Source: Riemerella anatipestifer
GTDB lineage: Bacteria; Bacteroidota; Bacteroidia; Flavobacteriales; Weeksellaceae
Assembly: GCF_009663465.1 (NCBI RefSeq)
Contig: NZ_QXHU01000002.1
Coordinates: 270,028-333,586, forward strand
Direction of reading: 5' to 3'
Length of the DNA: 63,559 nt
Position 1 is the first letter of the stretch, and every line of letters starts with the position of its first letter. The position numbers and the translations under genes were made by a program. A model generated the notes under the pieces. That model saw nothing but the letters and a program-made list of their open reading frames with translations. It made no database searches and was not told the DNA's origin. Positions 36,407 through 46,368 of the stretch are shown here, one piece after another.

Positions 36407-37714
36407 ATGTCGAATATTGTAGCCATAGTGGGGCGTCCTAATGTAGGGAAATCCACTTTATTCAACAGGCTTCTAGAAAGAAGAGAAGCTATAGTAGATT
36501 CTGTAGCGGGAGTTACAAGAGACCGCCATTACGGTAAATCCGAATGGAACGGAGTGGAATTTACGGTAATAGATACAGGAGGATATGATGTAGGCACTGA
36601 TGATATTTTTGAGGAAGAAATTCGTCATCAAGTGCAATTGGCAGTAGATGAAGCGACTTCTATTATATTTATGCTCAATGTAGAAGAAGGTTTAACGGAT
36701 ACCGACCAAGAAATTCATGAGCTGTTGAGAAGGTCTAATAAGCCTATTTATATTGTAGTAAACAAGGTAGATTCGGCTAAGGAAGAATTACCAGCAACGG
36801 AATTTTATCAGTTGGGTATAGAAAAATATTACACACTTTCTTCTGCTACAGGTTCTGGTACAGGAGATTTGTTAGATGCAGTGGTGGCTGACTTCCCAAC
36901 AACTGAATACAAAGATCCTTTTGATGGTCTGCCTAGAATTACCATTGCAGGGCGTCCTAATGTGGGGAAATCTACGCTTACCAATGCTTTATTGGATAAT
37001 AAAAGAAATATTGTAACAGATATTGCTGGGACAACAAGGGATAGTATAGAAACCATCTACAATAAATTTGGACACGAGTTTGTACTGGTAGATACGGCGG
37101 GTATGCGTAAAAAGTCCAAAGTGAGCGAAAACTTAGAGTTCTATTCTGTGATGCGTTCTGTTAGAGCGATTGAGCATTCCGATGTAGTGGTGATTATGGT
37201 AGATGCAACACAGGGTTGGGAGTCGCAGGATATGAATATATTTGGTATTGCACAGAAAAATAGAAAAGGCATTGTGATTTTGGTTAATAAATGGGATTTG
37301 GTGGAGAAAGAAACCAACACAATGAGAGATTTTGAGAATAATATCAAAAAGAGAATTGGTCAGTTTAGTGATGTACCTATTTTATTTATTTCTGCTCTCA
37401 CCAAGCAAAGGATTTTGAAAGCGGTAGAAGTAGCTATGGAAGTCTATGAAAATCGTAAAAAGAAAATCAAAACTTCCAAACTCAACGAGGTAATGTTGCC
37501 TGTGTTTGAACATACGCCACCTCCTGCTATTAAAGGTAAATACATTAAAATTAAATATTGTGTGCAACTTCCTACACCATCACCACAATTTGTGTTTTTC
37601 TGTAATTTGCCGCAGTATGTTAAGGAGCCATATAAACGCTTTACAGAAAATCAGTTGCGTAAGGAGTTTGGTTTCACGGGAGTACCTATAGAAGTTTATT
37701 TCCGACAAAAATAA
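36407..37714 (+). CDS. der: GTPase Der (EngA)
   Basis: 435 residues. Two tandem G domains, each with GRPNVGKST (residues about 8 and 181), VTRDRHY / TTRDSIE switches, DTGG / DTAG, and NKVD / NKWD. The C-terminal KH-like domain (about 350-435) is complete. Needed for 50S subunit assembly. Followed by a terminator. Confidence 0.97.
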   Translation: MSNIVAIVGRPNVGKSTLFNRLLERREAIVDSVAGVTRDRHYGKSEWNGVEFTVIDTGGYDVGTDDIFEEEIRHQVQLAVDEATSIIFMLNVEEGLTDTDQEIHELLRRSNKPIYIVVNKVDSAKEELPATEFYQLGIEKYYTLSSATGSGTGDLLDAVVADFPTTEYKDPFDGLPRITIAGRPNVGKSTLTNALLDNKRNIVTDIAGTTRDSIETIYNKFGHEFVLVDTAGMRKKSKVSENLEFYSVMRSVRAIEHSDVVVIMVDATQGWESQDMNIFGIAQKNRKGIVILVNKWDLVEKETNTMRDFENNIKKRIGQFSDVPILFISALTKQRILKAVEVAMEVYENRKKKIKTSKLNEVMLPVFEHTPPPAIKGKYIKIKYCVQLPTPSPQFVFFCNLPQYVKEPYKRFTENQLRKEFGFTGVPIEVYFRQK

Positions 37715-37729
37715 AATCATAAAAATAAT

Positions 37730-37766
37730 AAAAAGAGTAGCGGTTATTAAATTGGCTACTCTTTTT
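37730..37766 (+). terminator. Terminator after der
   Basis: AAAAAGAGTAGC pairs with GCTACTCTTTTT. Confidence 0.8.
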
Positions 37767-37828
37767 GTGTGGAGTTAAATTTTAACATTTTTTTTAATAT
37801 CAGATGATTTAAAGTGAGTCTAAATTTA

Positions 37829-37836
37829 TATCTTTG
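37829..37836 (+). promoter_or_regulatory. -7 element of the mreB operon
   Basis: TATCTTTG, about 40 bases before the ATG of mreB. Confidence 0.55.
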
Positions 37837-37874
37837 TAAACTTAAATAATTTTATCACAAACACTACTAATAAA

Positions 37875-38900
37875 ATGGGGTTATTTGATTTATTTACGCA
37901 GGAGATTGCGATAGATTTGGGTACAGCTAACACACTAATTATACATAATAACAAAATTGTTATAGACCAGCCTTCTATTGTGGCTATAGACCGACAGTCA
38001 GGACGACCTATAGCTGTGGGAGAACAGGCTAAACATATGCAAGGTAAAACGCACGAAGATATTAGAACTGTGCGTCCGCTTAAAGATGGAGTAATTGCAG
38101 ACTTCCACGCTTCTGAGCATATGATAAAGGAGTTTATTAAGCAAATTCCAGGGATTAAAGGTAAACTATTTCAGCCTGCGTTGAAGATTGTAATTTGTAT
38201 CCCATCAGGAATTACTGAGGTGGAGAAGAGAGCAGTAAGAGATTCTGCACAGAAGGTTAATGCTAAAGAAGTAAGGTTAATTTATGAACCAATGGCGGCT
38301 GCAATAGGTGTGGGGATAGATGTACAAAAGCCTGAGGGTAATATGATTATCGATATAGGTGGTGGTACTACCGAGATTGCAGTAGTGGCATTAGGAGGTA
38401 TCGTTTGTGATAAATCTGTTAAGATTGCAGGAGATGTATTTACTAATGATATTGCTTACTATCTTAGAACACACCATAATTTATTCATAGGGGAAAGAAC
38501 AGCAGAGAGAATTAAGATAGAAGTTGGTTCTGCCGTTGAAGAGCTTGATATAGACATAGAAGATATTCCAGTACAAGGTAGAGATTTAATTACGGGTAAA
38601 CCTAAAGAAATTATGATAGGTTACAAGGAGATAGCTCGTGCCTTAGACAAATCTATCATCAGAATAGAAGACGCGGTAATGGAAACTCTTTCTATGACAC
38701 CACCAGAACTAGCGGCTGATATTTATAAAACAGGTATCTATTTAGCAGGAGGTGGAGCATTGTTGAGAGGTTTAGCAGATAGGCTTCATAAGAAAACAGG
38801 ACTTCCTGTATTTGTAGCTGAAGACCCTCTAAGAGCAGTTGTAAGAGGTACAGGGATTGCTCTTAAAAATATGGATAAGTTTAATTTTCTTATTAAATAA
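37875..38900 (+). CDS. mreB: Rod-shape protein MreB
   Basis: 341 residues, actin fold. Phosphate loops AIDLGTANTLI and MIIDIGGGTTEIAVVALGG, adenosine motif YLAGGGALLRGLADRL. Forms filaments at the inner membrane that guide wall elongation. First gene of mreB-mreC-mreD-mrdA-rodA. Confidence 0.97.
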   Translation: MGLFDLFTQEIAIDLGTANTLIIHNNKIVIDQPSIVAIDRQSGRPIAVGEQAKHMQGKTHEDIRTVRPLKDGVIADFHASEHMIKEFIKQIPGIKGKLFQPALKIVICIPSGITEVEKRAVRDSAQKVNAKEVRLIYEPMAAAIGVGIDVQKPEGNMIIDIGGGTTEIAVVALGGIVCDKSVKIAGDVFTNDIAYYLRTHHNLFIGERTAERIKIEVGSAVEELDIDIEDIPVQGRDLITGKPKEIMIGYKEIARALDKSIIRIEDAVMETLSMTPPELAADIYKTGIYLAGGGALLRGLADRLHKKTGLPVFVAEDPLRAVVRGTGIALKNMDKFNFLIK

Positions 38901-38923
38901 TTAAAATTTAGAGTACTTCCTCT

Positions 38924-39778
38924 ATGGGATATCTGCTGAGGTTTTTTTCTAAAAATGCTTTATTTGTATTTTTTGTTTTTTTACAAATAGTAGCCTTATT
39001 TCTTATTTTTACTCGGAATTCTATGCAACAGTCCTTTTTAGCAGGGCAGGTGGCATCGTTTAATTCTTGGATTTCTGGATATATAGATGAAGGGGCCAAC
39101 TATTTAAAACTTAAACAAATAAATGATGAGTTAGTAGAGCAGAACAAAGCCCTAATGGAGCAGGTATATGGTAAAAACTATAAGAGTGTCCCTAGAAATA
39201 TTAGAGTGAAAGACGTTGATAAAAATTCACAAATTTATCATATTATTGATGCTGATGTGATGAGCAACACCATCATTAGAAGAGATAATTATTTCACTAT
39301 CAATAGAGGAAAAAATCAAGGAGTGCAGTCTAAAATGGGCGTTATCGCCTCAAATGGAGTAGCAGGTATTGTAATCAACAGTATGAATAATTACTCCATT
39401 GTACAGTCTGTGCTTAGTGTGAACAAAATGAGGGTGAATGCAGCTCTCAAAAATACAGGCTATTTCGGAACTCTTACTTGGAGAGGAGATGACTCTAGAG
39501 TGATGCATTTATCAGATATTCCTAAGTATGTGCCTATAAAAGTGGGAGATACAGTGGTAACTGATGGAAAGTCTGATGTTTTCCCAGCGGGGGTGTCTAT
39601 TGGAACTATAGCAGGTTTTCAGGTAGATACTAAAACGGGATTCTGGGATATAAGCGTAGAGCTTGGTCAGGATATGGGGAATGTTAAAAAAGTATTTGTT
39701 GTAAAAAATCTACAAAAAGTGGAATTACAACAAGTTCAGGATAGTTTAAACGCTGTGATAAAGAAAGATGATAAGTAG
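38924..39778 (+). CDS. mreC: Rod-shape protein MreC
   Basis: 284 residues. One N-terminal membrane span (FLQIVALFLIF), a coiled coil (about 48-75) and the two periplasmic beta-barrels with NRGKNQGVQSKMGVIASNGVAGIV and GDTVVTDGKSDVFPAGVSIGTI. Scaffold between MreB and PBP2. 23 bases after mreB. Confidence 0.93.
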   Translation: MGYLLRFFSKNALFVFFVFLQIVALFLIFTRNSMQQSFLAGQVASFNSWISGYIDEGANYLKLKQINDELVEQNKALMEQVYGKNYKSVPRNIRVKDVDKNSQIYHIIDADVMSNTIIRRDNYFTINRGKNQGVQSKMGVIASNGVAGIVINSMNNYSIVQSVLSVNKMRVNAALKNTGYFGTLTWRGDDSRVMHLSDIPKYVPIKVGDTVVTDGKSDVFPAGVSIGTIAGFQVDTKTGFWDISVELGQDMGNVKKVFVVKNLQKVELQQVQDSLNAVIKKDDK

Positions 39779-40277
39779 AAATATTTTTACAGATATACTG
39801 TTTTCGGTTATCCTAGTAACAGCTCAGATATTTTTGTTTAATAAAATCTCTATAGTGGGGGCTTATACTCCTGTGGTTTACCCTGTACTTATTATGTTTT
39901 ATCCATTCTATCGAAACCTTTATGTATTTCTAATGGTAGGTTTTCTTTTAGGGTTAGGAATAGATGCTTTTTTAGGAACCTGGGGTATCAATGCTTTAGC
40001 GATGACTATTATCGCTTACTTTAGGACACTTATTTTCAAAACCTCAATAGATAACGAGGCTACAGATAGTTTTTCATTTCAAAATATACAGTGGACACAG
40101 TTTTTAATGTATATTTTCTTTAGTATATTGATACATCAGCTACTGGTACAGTTTATAGAATTTTTTAAACTGAACAGAATTCTAGAAATATCCCTTAATG
40201 TTTTAATAACTTCGGTTATTTCATTTGTGTTTATTTTGCTGTATGTTTTAATATTTAAAATCAAGCAAAAAGTTTGA
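39768..40277 (+). CDS. mreD: Rod-shape protein MreD
   Basis: 169 residues, about five membrane spans; MISRNIFTDILFSVILVTAQIFLFNKISIVGAYTPVVYPVLI is typical of Bacteroidota MreD. Overlaps mreC by 11 bases, so translationally coupled. Confidence 0.88.
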   Translation: MISRNIFTDILFSVILVTAQIFLFNKISIVGAYTPVVYPVLIMFYPFYRNLYVFLMVGFLLGLGIDAFLGTWGINALAMTIIAYFRTLIFKTSIDNEATDSFSFQNIQWTQFLMYIFFSILIHQLLVQFIEFFKLNRILEISLNVLITSVISFVFILLYVLIFKIKQKV

Positions 40278-42316
40278 AGCCTTTTTACAAAATTAGTATC
40301 GTTTTATCACTTATCGCTGTCATTTTTATAGCGAGGTTGGCTTATTTGCAATTATTTACAGATAGATACGCATTAAATGCCGCGAATACTTCCATAAAAA
40401 CAGAATATATTATCCCACAAAGAGGTATTATATTCGATAGGAATGGTAAAATTTTGGTTGGGAATAAACAATCTTATGAGATTTCGTTTACACAGGCACT
40501 TATGAAACCAGATTTTGATACTATTGGTTTCTGTAATTTGGTTAGAATTAGTAAGCAAGATTTTATAAAAAAAATTAAGGAGATAAAAAAAGACCAGTAT
40601 TACTCCAAAGTACAGCCAATGACTTTCATAAAAAATCTTTCTAGAGAAGAAATGGCTAGAATTCAGGAGCTTATTTTTAAATACCCAGCGTTTAATATCG
40701 TTACTCGTCCACAAAGAAAGTATGAGGTAGCTACTTCGGGTAATTTACTTGGCTTTACTAATGAGGTTAATCAGGCGGATATTAAGAAGGATTCTTTGTA
40801 CTATTTACCAGGGGATATCATAGGGAAATCTGGAGTAGAGAAGTCCTATGAAAAGGAACTTAGAGGAGAAAAAGGAGTACAATACATACAAAAAGATATT
40901 AAACTAAGAAGTATTGGACCTTACAAAGATGGAGAGTTAGATAAAGAAGTGGTTACAGGGAAAGATTTAACCCTTACCATAGATTATGATTTGCAAAGAA
41001 TTGCAGAGGAAATGCTGGTAAACAAGCGTGGAGCAATAGTTGCCTTAGACCCTAAAACAGGGGAAATATTAGCTTTAGCAACAGGCCCAGATGTCGATCC
41101 TTCAGCTTTTACAGGTCCAGATAAAAATAAAAATATTTACAGGCTTCAGACCGATAAGTTTGATATGCCGATGTTTGACAGGTCTATCCAAGCGGCTTAT
41201 CCACCAGGTTCTACCTTTAAATTAGTAACTGCTCTAGCAGCGATGCAAATGGGTGTGATGACTCCAAACACCGTATTCCCTTGTGGAGGAGGGTTTAATT
41301 ATAGGGGATTAAGGATTAAAGGTCATGGTGGGGCAGACCCTCTGATTCCGTCAATACAAGTATCTAGCAACTGTTATTTTTCTTATGCTTACTTAGCAAT
41401 TATTAACAAGTACCCAGGTAATCCGTCTAAAGGAATTGATGAATGGAAGGAAATTATGAATAGCTTTGGGCTGGGTGTGTATTTGAATAATGATTTGGCG
41501 GTGGGAGCAAAAGGGCAAATTCCTAGTGGGGAGTTCTACGAAAAAAGAATGGCTTCTATCTACAAAGCGAGTGGTAGAACTGGAGATGCTAAAAAGTGGG
41601 ATCCTCTAGCTACGGGAGCTATTTTTAATGGAATGGGACAAGGAGATATACTTCTAACACCTTTACAAGTAGCTAATTTTACCGCAGCGATAGCCAACAA
41701 GGGTTGGTTCTATACACCTCACATTGTGAAGTCAGTGGACGGTAAACCTAATCCAGACCCTAGATTTAAAAAGAAACATAAAACTTTGGTTCAAAATAAA
41801 GCCTTTTATGATGCGGTTCTCAAAGGTATGGAAGCAGTGGTACTTAGAGGGACAGGTAGAGGTTTAAAGTCTAATAACTTTACCCAATTGGCAAAAACGG
41901 GTACAGCACAAGTACCTCAAGGTAAAGATAATTCTATTTATACTATGATAGCTCCTGCCGAAGATCCTAAAATTGTAGTGGCAGCAGTGATGGAACACGC
42001 AGGTTTTGGAGCGACGTGGGCAGGTCCAGCTTGTACAATTATAGCGGAAAAATATTTAACAGGAGAAATTAAAAGAGAACATCTTTATAGAAAAATGATT
42101 TCTTCTAGTTTTATGCCAGAGTATAGAAGACAATGGATACAAGATTTAAAGAGAAAAGGCTTGTATAAACCTAATGCAGATAGCCTAGCAATTGTGAAGT
42201 TGCAAGATAGTCTTAAGATTAATCTCCCAGAAAAAAAGAAACAAGAACTAAAACTAAAAATAGATTCTTTAAAACTTAAAAGCGTAAAAAATGAACAAGG
42301 CAGAAGGAATAGATAA
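40274..42316 (+). CDS. mrdA: Penicillin-binding protein 2
   Basis: 680 residues. Transpeptidase of the elongasome. N-terminal span (about 7-25), dimerisation domain beginning RGIIFDRNGKILVGN, and catalytic motifs GSTFKL (S-x-x-K), SSNC (S-x-N) and AKTGTAQ (K-T-G). Its TTG start overlaps the mreD stop codon; no ATG is available nearby at the right place. The Lys-rich C-terminal tail overlaps rodA by 26 bases. Confidence 0.94.
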   Translation: MKPFYKISIVLSLIAVIFIARLAYLQLFTDRYALNAANTSIKTEYIIPQRGIIFDRNGKILVGNKQSYEISFTQALMKPDFDTIGFCNLVRISKQDFIKKIKEIKKDQYYSKVQPMTFIKNLSREEMARIQELIFKYPAFNIVTRPQRKYEVATSGNLLGFTNEVNQADIKKDSLYYLPGDIIGKSGVEKSYEKELRGEKGVQYIQKDIKLRSIGPYKDGELDKEVVTGKDLTLTIDYDLQRIAEEMLVNKRGAIVALDPKTGEILALATGPDVDPSAFTGPDKNKNIYRLQTDKFDMPMFDRSIQAAYPPGSTFKLVTALAAMQMGVMTPNTVFPCGGGFNYRGLRIKGHGGADPLIPSIQVSSNCYFSYAYLAIINKYPGNPSKGIDEWKEIMNSFGLGVYLNNDLAVGAKGQIPSGEFYEKRMASIYKASGRTGDAKKWDPLATGAIFNGMGQGDILLTPLQVANFTAAIANKGWFYTPHIVKSVDGKPNPDPRFKKKHKTLVQNKAFYDAVLKGMEAVVLRGTGRGLKSNNFTQLAKTGTAQVPQGKDNSIYTMIAPAEDPKIVVAAVMEHAGFGATWAGPACTIIAEKYLTGEIKREHLYRKMISSSFMPEYRRQWIQDLKRKGLYKPNADSLAIVKLQDSLKINLPEKKKQELKLKIDSLKLKSVKNEQGRRNR

Positions 42317-43538
42317 ACTTGGGATAGGGCTTTACATTCTTATCTGCATTTTTGCTATATTCAATATCAATAGTGTGGATGAAGGATTAGGAAAAAAACA
42401 ATTTATTTTTTTTGGAATCTCTCTGTTTGTTGGGTTTATTATTTTCGTTACAAGGTCTAAGTTTTTTGAGAATTTATCGGGCATTTTCTACATACTTGGT
42501 GTTCTTTTGTTGATAGGATTGTTTCCGTTTGGAACCGAAATTTTAGGGCAGAAAAACTGGTATAAGTTTGGAGGTATAACGATGCAACCTGTAGAATTTG
42601 CTAAAATTGGTACAGCTCTGATGTTGGCTAATTATGCCTCGCACCCAGATTTCAATCTTAAAGATAAACGGTCGCTTCTCACGGCGTTTGCTATTATAGC
42701 GATACCGGGTGTGGTGGTGCTTATGATTCCTGATGTTGGGTCTTTACTTGTTTTTATGGCTTTTGTGATAGCTCTTTACAGAGAAGGGCTTACGGGGTGG
42801 TTTTTCGGTGGTATTGGTATTTTTGCGTTGGTATTTCTAGGCTCATTGTATTTGGAAATAAATTTGAAAATGGATCCTATTTATGCCGTTGTCATTACTT
42901 TTGCTTTTTTAGCTTTACTTTTATTTTTTAATCAGAATCAAATTAAATGGATACCCATTAATATTATTGCAATTTGTTTAGGATTTTTGGTATTGGGAGG
43001 AATGGCATACTCTTCCAAAATGGTACTAGATAAATTGCCTAAGCACCAAAAGGAAAGAATAGAAGTACTTTATAAGGGAGAAAAAGAATTTAGAGATACT
43101 TCGGGGTATAATTTATTGTATTCCAAAACGGCTATTGGTTCTGGAGGTTTTACTGGTAAAGGTTATAAACAAGGTTCGGTAACGCAAGGTAAATTTGTAC
43201 CAGAGCAAGAGACCGATTATATCTTCTGTACCGTAGGCGAAGAATGGGGGTTTATAGGCAGTATTTTGCTAATTATTTTTTATGCCATTTATATAGGCAG
43301 AATATATTATTTAGCAGAACAACAAAAAAGCACTTTTAATCGGGTATTTGGCTACAGTTTTGCCTCTATTTTATTGTTGCATTTTACTATCAATATAGGG
43401 ATGGTGATGGGGTTGTTTCCTACCGTTGGGATTCCGTTACCGTATTTTAGTTATGGTGGAAGTTCTTTGCTGGCGTTTTCAATTATGACAGCAATATTCT
43501 TTAAACTTAACTATACAGATAAGAATAGTTTGGTCTAG
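42291..43538 (+). CDS. rodA: Rod-shape protein RodA (SEDS glycosyltransferase)
   Basis: 415 residues with about ten membrane spans. Peptidoglycan polymerase partner of PBP2. SEDS landmarks: QKNWYKFGGITMQPVEFAKIG, QEQTDYIF-type motif (VPEQETDYIFCTVGEEWGF), and GMVMGLFPTVGIPLPYFSYGGSSLLAF. A longer loop at about 200-260 is typical of this phylum. Confidence 0.94.
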   Translation: MNKAEGIDKLGIGLYILICIFAIFNINSVDEGLGKKQFIFFGISLFVGFIIFVTRSKFFENLSGIFYILGVLLLIGLFPFGTEILGQKNWYKFGGITMQPVEFAKIGTALMLANYASHPDFNLKDKRSLLTAFAIIAIPGVVVLMIPDVGSLLVFMAFVIALYREGLTGWFFGGIGIFALVFLGSLYLEINLKMDPIYAVVITFAFLALLLFFNQNQIKWIPINIIAICLGFLVLGGMAYSSKMVLDKLPKHQKERIEVLYKGEKEFRDTSGYNLLYSKTAIGSGGFTGKGYKQGSVTQGKFVPEQETDYIFCTVGEEWGFIGSILLIIFYAIYIGRIYYLAEQQKSTFNRVFGYSFASILLLHFTINIGMVMGLFPTVGIPLPYFSYGGSSLLAFSIMTAIFFKLNYTDKNSLV

Positions 43539-43585
43539 GCTTTGTTAATCTTGGTTAAAAAAAACTAGATTTCGTACAATTTTAT

Positions 43586-43593
43586 TATCTTTG
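43586..43593 (+). promoter_or_regulatory. -7 element of the OmpA lipoprotein gene
   Basis: TATCTTTG, 16 bases before the first ATG. Confidence 0.55.
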
Positions 43594-43608
43594 GAGAACT
43601 ATTAAAAA

Positions 43609-44454
43609 ATGATTAAGATGAAGTTTACAAAAATTTTAGCTGTTGGGGCAATGGCACTTGCAATGACCTCGTGCGTTAGCAAAAAACAATACGATGCCTT
43701 AAATCTTAACTATAAAGACTGTCTAGAAAGTGCAGCTGAACGTCAAAGAGAAATTCAGGATTTAAAATCCTCTAATGCAGGTTTAACAAGTCAGAATGAC
43801 CTTCTGAACAGACAAAATGAAGCACTTAAATCTTCGTTAGATGCTTGTCTTTCTAATACAGGAAAATCTTCTGCAAATATTGATAAATTGGTTGGAGAGA
43901 TTAACGCATCTAATGCTTATATTAAACAGCTTATTTCTACTAATGCAAGAAATGATAGTTTAAATTTAGCATTATCTAACAAACTTAAGCGTTCATTAGA
44001 TAATGTGGCTGACCAAGATGTTCAGGTAAAGGTACTTAAAGGAGTGGTAATGATTTCACTTTCTGATAAAATGCTTTACAAATCAGGAGATTATAATATC
44101 CTTCCAGCGGCACAAGAAGTGCTAGGAAAGGTAGCTAAGGTAATTAACGACTACGATAAATACTCTGTTTTAATCGAAGGAAACACGGATAATGTACCAC
44201 TTAACTCTGCGAGTTTACCAAAAGACAACTGGGATTTGTCTGCTTTAAGAGCGACTTCTGTGGCTAAGGTATTGCAAAATCAGTTTGGGGTAGACCCAAG
44301 TAGAATTACGGCTGGAGGACGTAGCGAGTATAACCCTAAGGCGACTAATATGAGCGTATCTGGGCGTGCAGAAAACCGTAGAACGGAAATCATCATTATG
44401 CCTAAACTAGATGAGTTTATGAAACTTATGGACATTGCTCCAGTGAAAAAATAA
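43609..44454 (+). CDS. OmpA-family peptidoglycan-binding lipoprotein
   Basis: 281 residues. Lipoprotein signal with lipobox LAMTSC (Cys about 22), a coiled coil of heptads (about 45-130), and a C-terminal OmpA domain: LIEGNTDNVPLNSASLPKDNWDLSALRATSV and ITAGGRSEYNPKATN...GRAENRRTEIII. Anchors the outer membrane to peptidoglycan. A second Met (codon 4) is an equally good start. Monocistronic between the rodA operon and a terminator. Confidence 0.92.
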   Translation: MIKMKFTKILAVGAMALAMTSCVSKKQYDALNLNYKDCLESAAERQREIQDLKSSNAGLTSQNDLLNRQNEALKSSLDACLSNTGKSSANIDKLVGEINASNAYIKQLISTNARNDSLNLALSNKLKRSLDNVADQDVQVKVLKGVVMISLSDKMLYKSGDYNILPAAQEVLGKVAKVINDYDKYSVLIEGNTDNVPLNSASLPKDNWDLSALRATSVAKVLQNQFGVDPSRITAGGRSEYNPKATNMSVSGRAENRRTEIIIMPKLDEFMKLMDIAPVKK

Positions 44455-44479
44455 ATTATCTCATATAAAATTTACAATG

Positions 44480-44517
44480 CCTCACTAATTTTATCTATAT
44501 TAGTGAGGTGTTTTTTT
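44480..44517 (+). terminator. Terminator after the OmpA lipoprotein gene
   Basis: CCTCACTAAT pairs with ATTAGTGAGG, then TGTTTTTTT. Confidence 0.85.
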
Positions 44518-44544
44518 AGTTAAAATTAAATTATTCAGAAACTT

Positions 44545-45192
44545 ATGGGCTTTTTTGAAGAACAATGTCCCGAGATGGACCGCTATTTGGAACTGCATAC
44601 ATCTAGCGAACCCGAAATTCTTAGAAGATTGAGGAGAGAAACCTATCAGAAGACTACACAACCTCATATGATTTCAGGCATTCAGCAGGGGCGACTGTTG
44701 TCTATTGTTTCTCATCTTCTGCGTCCTAAATCAGTGTTAGAAATTGGGACATTTACAGGATATGCTACCTTGTCAATAGCTGAAGGCTTGCCAAGTAGAG
44801 GTAAAATTACTACGCTAGACATCAATGAAGATTTAGCCTATATCCCAAAGAAATATTTTGAAGAAAGCATCTATTCTGATAAGATAGATTTTAGGCTAGA
44901 AAATGCTTTGGACTATCTTAATTCAACCCAAGAAATGTTTGATATGGTGTTTGTAGATGCAGATAAGGGTAATTATGTTAATTATTTTAGTGCTGTGAAA
45001 GATAGACTAAATTCGGGTGGCGTTTTGATGTTTGATAATGTACTTTGGTATGGTAAGGTTTTAGAAGAAAATTCTAAAGATAAATCAACGCAAGTCATTA
45101 AAGAATTAAACGAAATCTTAGCAAAAGACCCCGATTTTGAAAATCTAATCTTACCTTTGCGAGACGGTTTAAATTTGGCAAGAAAAAAATAA
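44545..45192 (+). CDS. SAM-dependent O-methyltransferase
   Basis: 215 residues of the class I catechol-type family (methyltransferase family 3). SVLEIGTFTGYATLSIAEGL binds SAM, LDINEDLAYIPKKYF and MVFVDADKGNYVNYF give the acidic and metal-site residues, and VLMFDNVLWYGKV the third metal ligand area. Substrate unknown. First of five genes closely packed to the Kdo transferase. Confidence 0.9.
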   Translation: MGFFEEQCPEMDRYLELHTSSEPEILRRLRRETYQKTTQPHMISGIQQGRLLSIVSHLLRPKSVLEIGTFTGYATLSIAEGLPSRGKITTLDINEDLAYIPKKYFEESIYSDKIDFRLENALDYLNSTQEMFDMVFVDADKGNYVNYFSAVKDRLNSGGVLMFDNVLWYGKVLEENSKDKSTQVIKELNEILAKDPDFENLILPLRDGLNLARKK

Positions 45193-45196
45193 AATC

Positions 45197-45910
45197 ATGA
45201 GTAGAGCGGTTGCGAGTGTTTCGGTAGTACCAGTGCGTTTTGAGGGTTCTGATAGAGCGGAAATTATCACTCAAGTATTGTATGGAGAGTCTGTGGAGAT
45301 ACTTTCTCAAGAAGGAAATTGGGTACATATAAAAATGGATTTTGATGGCTACGAAGGCTGGGCTGATGCAAAACAGTTTAAAATAATTTCAGACGGAAAT
45401 ATTAGTGAAAGTAATACAAGTCTTGTTATGCAACCCTTTTTGGAGTATGGTTTTGGAGATGAAAAATTACTTTTGTCTATTGGCTCCGAAATAGAGTCTG
45501 ATGTAGTGGAAACGGTGGTTGCAAATACTAGAGGTTTTATTGCAGATACCGCCCAAAAGTTTCTCAATGTACCTTACCTTTGGGGAGGGCGTAGTTTTTT
45601 TGGGATAGATTGTAGCGGTTTTACTCAAATTGTTTATAAGGTAAGTGGTATAAAAATTCCAAGAGATGCTTATCAACAAGCAGAAGTAGGGCAAGTGCTA
45701 GATTTTATAGAAGAAGCACAAGCGGGAGATTTAGCTTTTTTTGAAAATGAAGAAGGTCGAATTACCCATGTCGGCATTATGCTAGAAGACCGAAAAATAA
45801 TTCACGCTCACGGTAAAGTAAGGATAGATGAGTTGGACTCCGTAGGGATTTTTAATAAAGACCAAAACAAACACACGCATAAACTCAGATTTATCAAAAC
45901 ACTTTTATAA
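45197..45910 (+). CDS. NlpC/P60 cell-wall endopeptidase with SH3b domain
   Basis: 237 residues. N-terminal SH3-like segment (about 1-75, VRFEGSDRAEIITQVLYGE and GWADAKQFKII) and C-terminal NlpC/P60 domain: YLWGGRSFFGIDCSGFTQ with the catalytic Cys near residue 139 and ITHVGIML with the His near 191. Probably cleaves peptide stems of peptidoglycan. No signal peptide is visible, so recycling in the cytoplasm, as in dipeptidyl-peptidase VI relatives, is more likely than a secreted role. Confidence 0.9.
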   Translation: MSRAVASVSVVPVRFEGSDRAEIITQVLYGESVEILSQEGNWVHIKMDFDGYEGWADAKQFKIISDGNISESNTSLVMQPFLEYGFGDEKLLLSIGSEIESDVVETVVANTRGFIADTAQKFLNVPYLWGGRSFFGIDCSGFTQIVYKVSGIKIPRDAYQQAEVGQVLDFIEEAQAGDLAFFENEEGRITHVGIMLEDRKIIHAHGKVRIDELDSVGIFNKDQNKHTHKLRFIKTLL

Positions 45911-46366
45911 ATGTGGTTTAAAGGTTTAGATATTATAAATGTAATACTGTTGTTTTTACTTTTTGTAAGGGCAATAAAGGTCTATCCTAAACTACCTCAA
46001 AAAATACCCACCCACTTTAATTTATATTTAGAGCCTGATGCTTGGGGCTCTCGTGTGATGATATTTTTCCTACCAACTTTGGCAGGCATTATTTTGAGTT
46101 TGTTTATGCTAGTATTACCTGAATCTGAACCTAACCTTATCGTACCTATTACACCAAAAAATAGAGAAGTGCAGTTGTATATGGGAGATTTGATGATGAA
46201 GTTACTTTTGTTGGTAATTTTGTTTTTTAAACATTTTCTTCTTTCCATTACAATTTGTACAGAATCTGCGTGTAGAAAACAGTTTAAACCTTACATCATC
46301 ATTTGCTTTATAAGCGTATTTGCTGTTCCTTTGGTTTATATGGTATTATCTTATATCTATAGATAA
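45911..46366 (+). CDS. DUF1648 membrane protein
   Basis: 151 residues, four membrane spans. The N-terminal YPKLPQKIPTHFNLYLEPDAWGSR is the DUF1648 signature. Unknown function. Starts directly at the end of the NlpC gene and lies 2 bases before the Kdo transferase gene. Confidence 0.75.
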   Translation: MWFKGLDIINVILLFLLFVRAIKVYPKLPQKIPTHFNLYLEPDAWGSRVMIFFLPTLAGIILSLFMLVLPESEPNLIVPITPKNREVQLYMGDLMMKLLLLVILFFKHFLLSITICTESACRKQFKPYIIICFISVFAVPLVYMVLSYIYR

Positions 46367-46368
46367 AA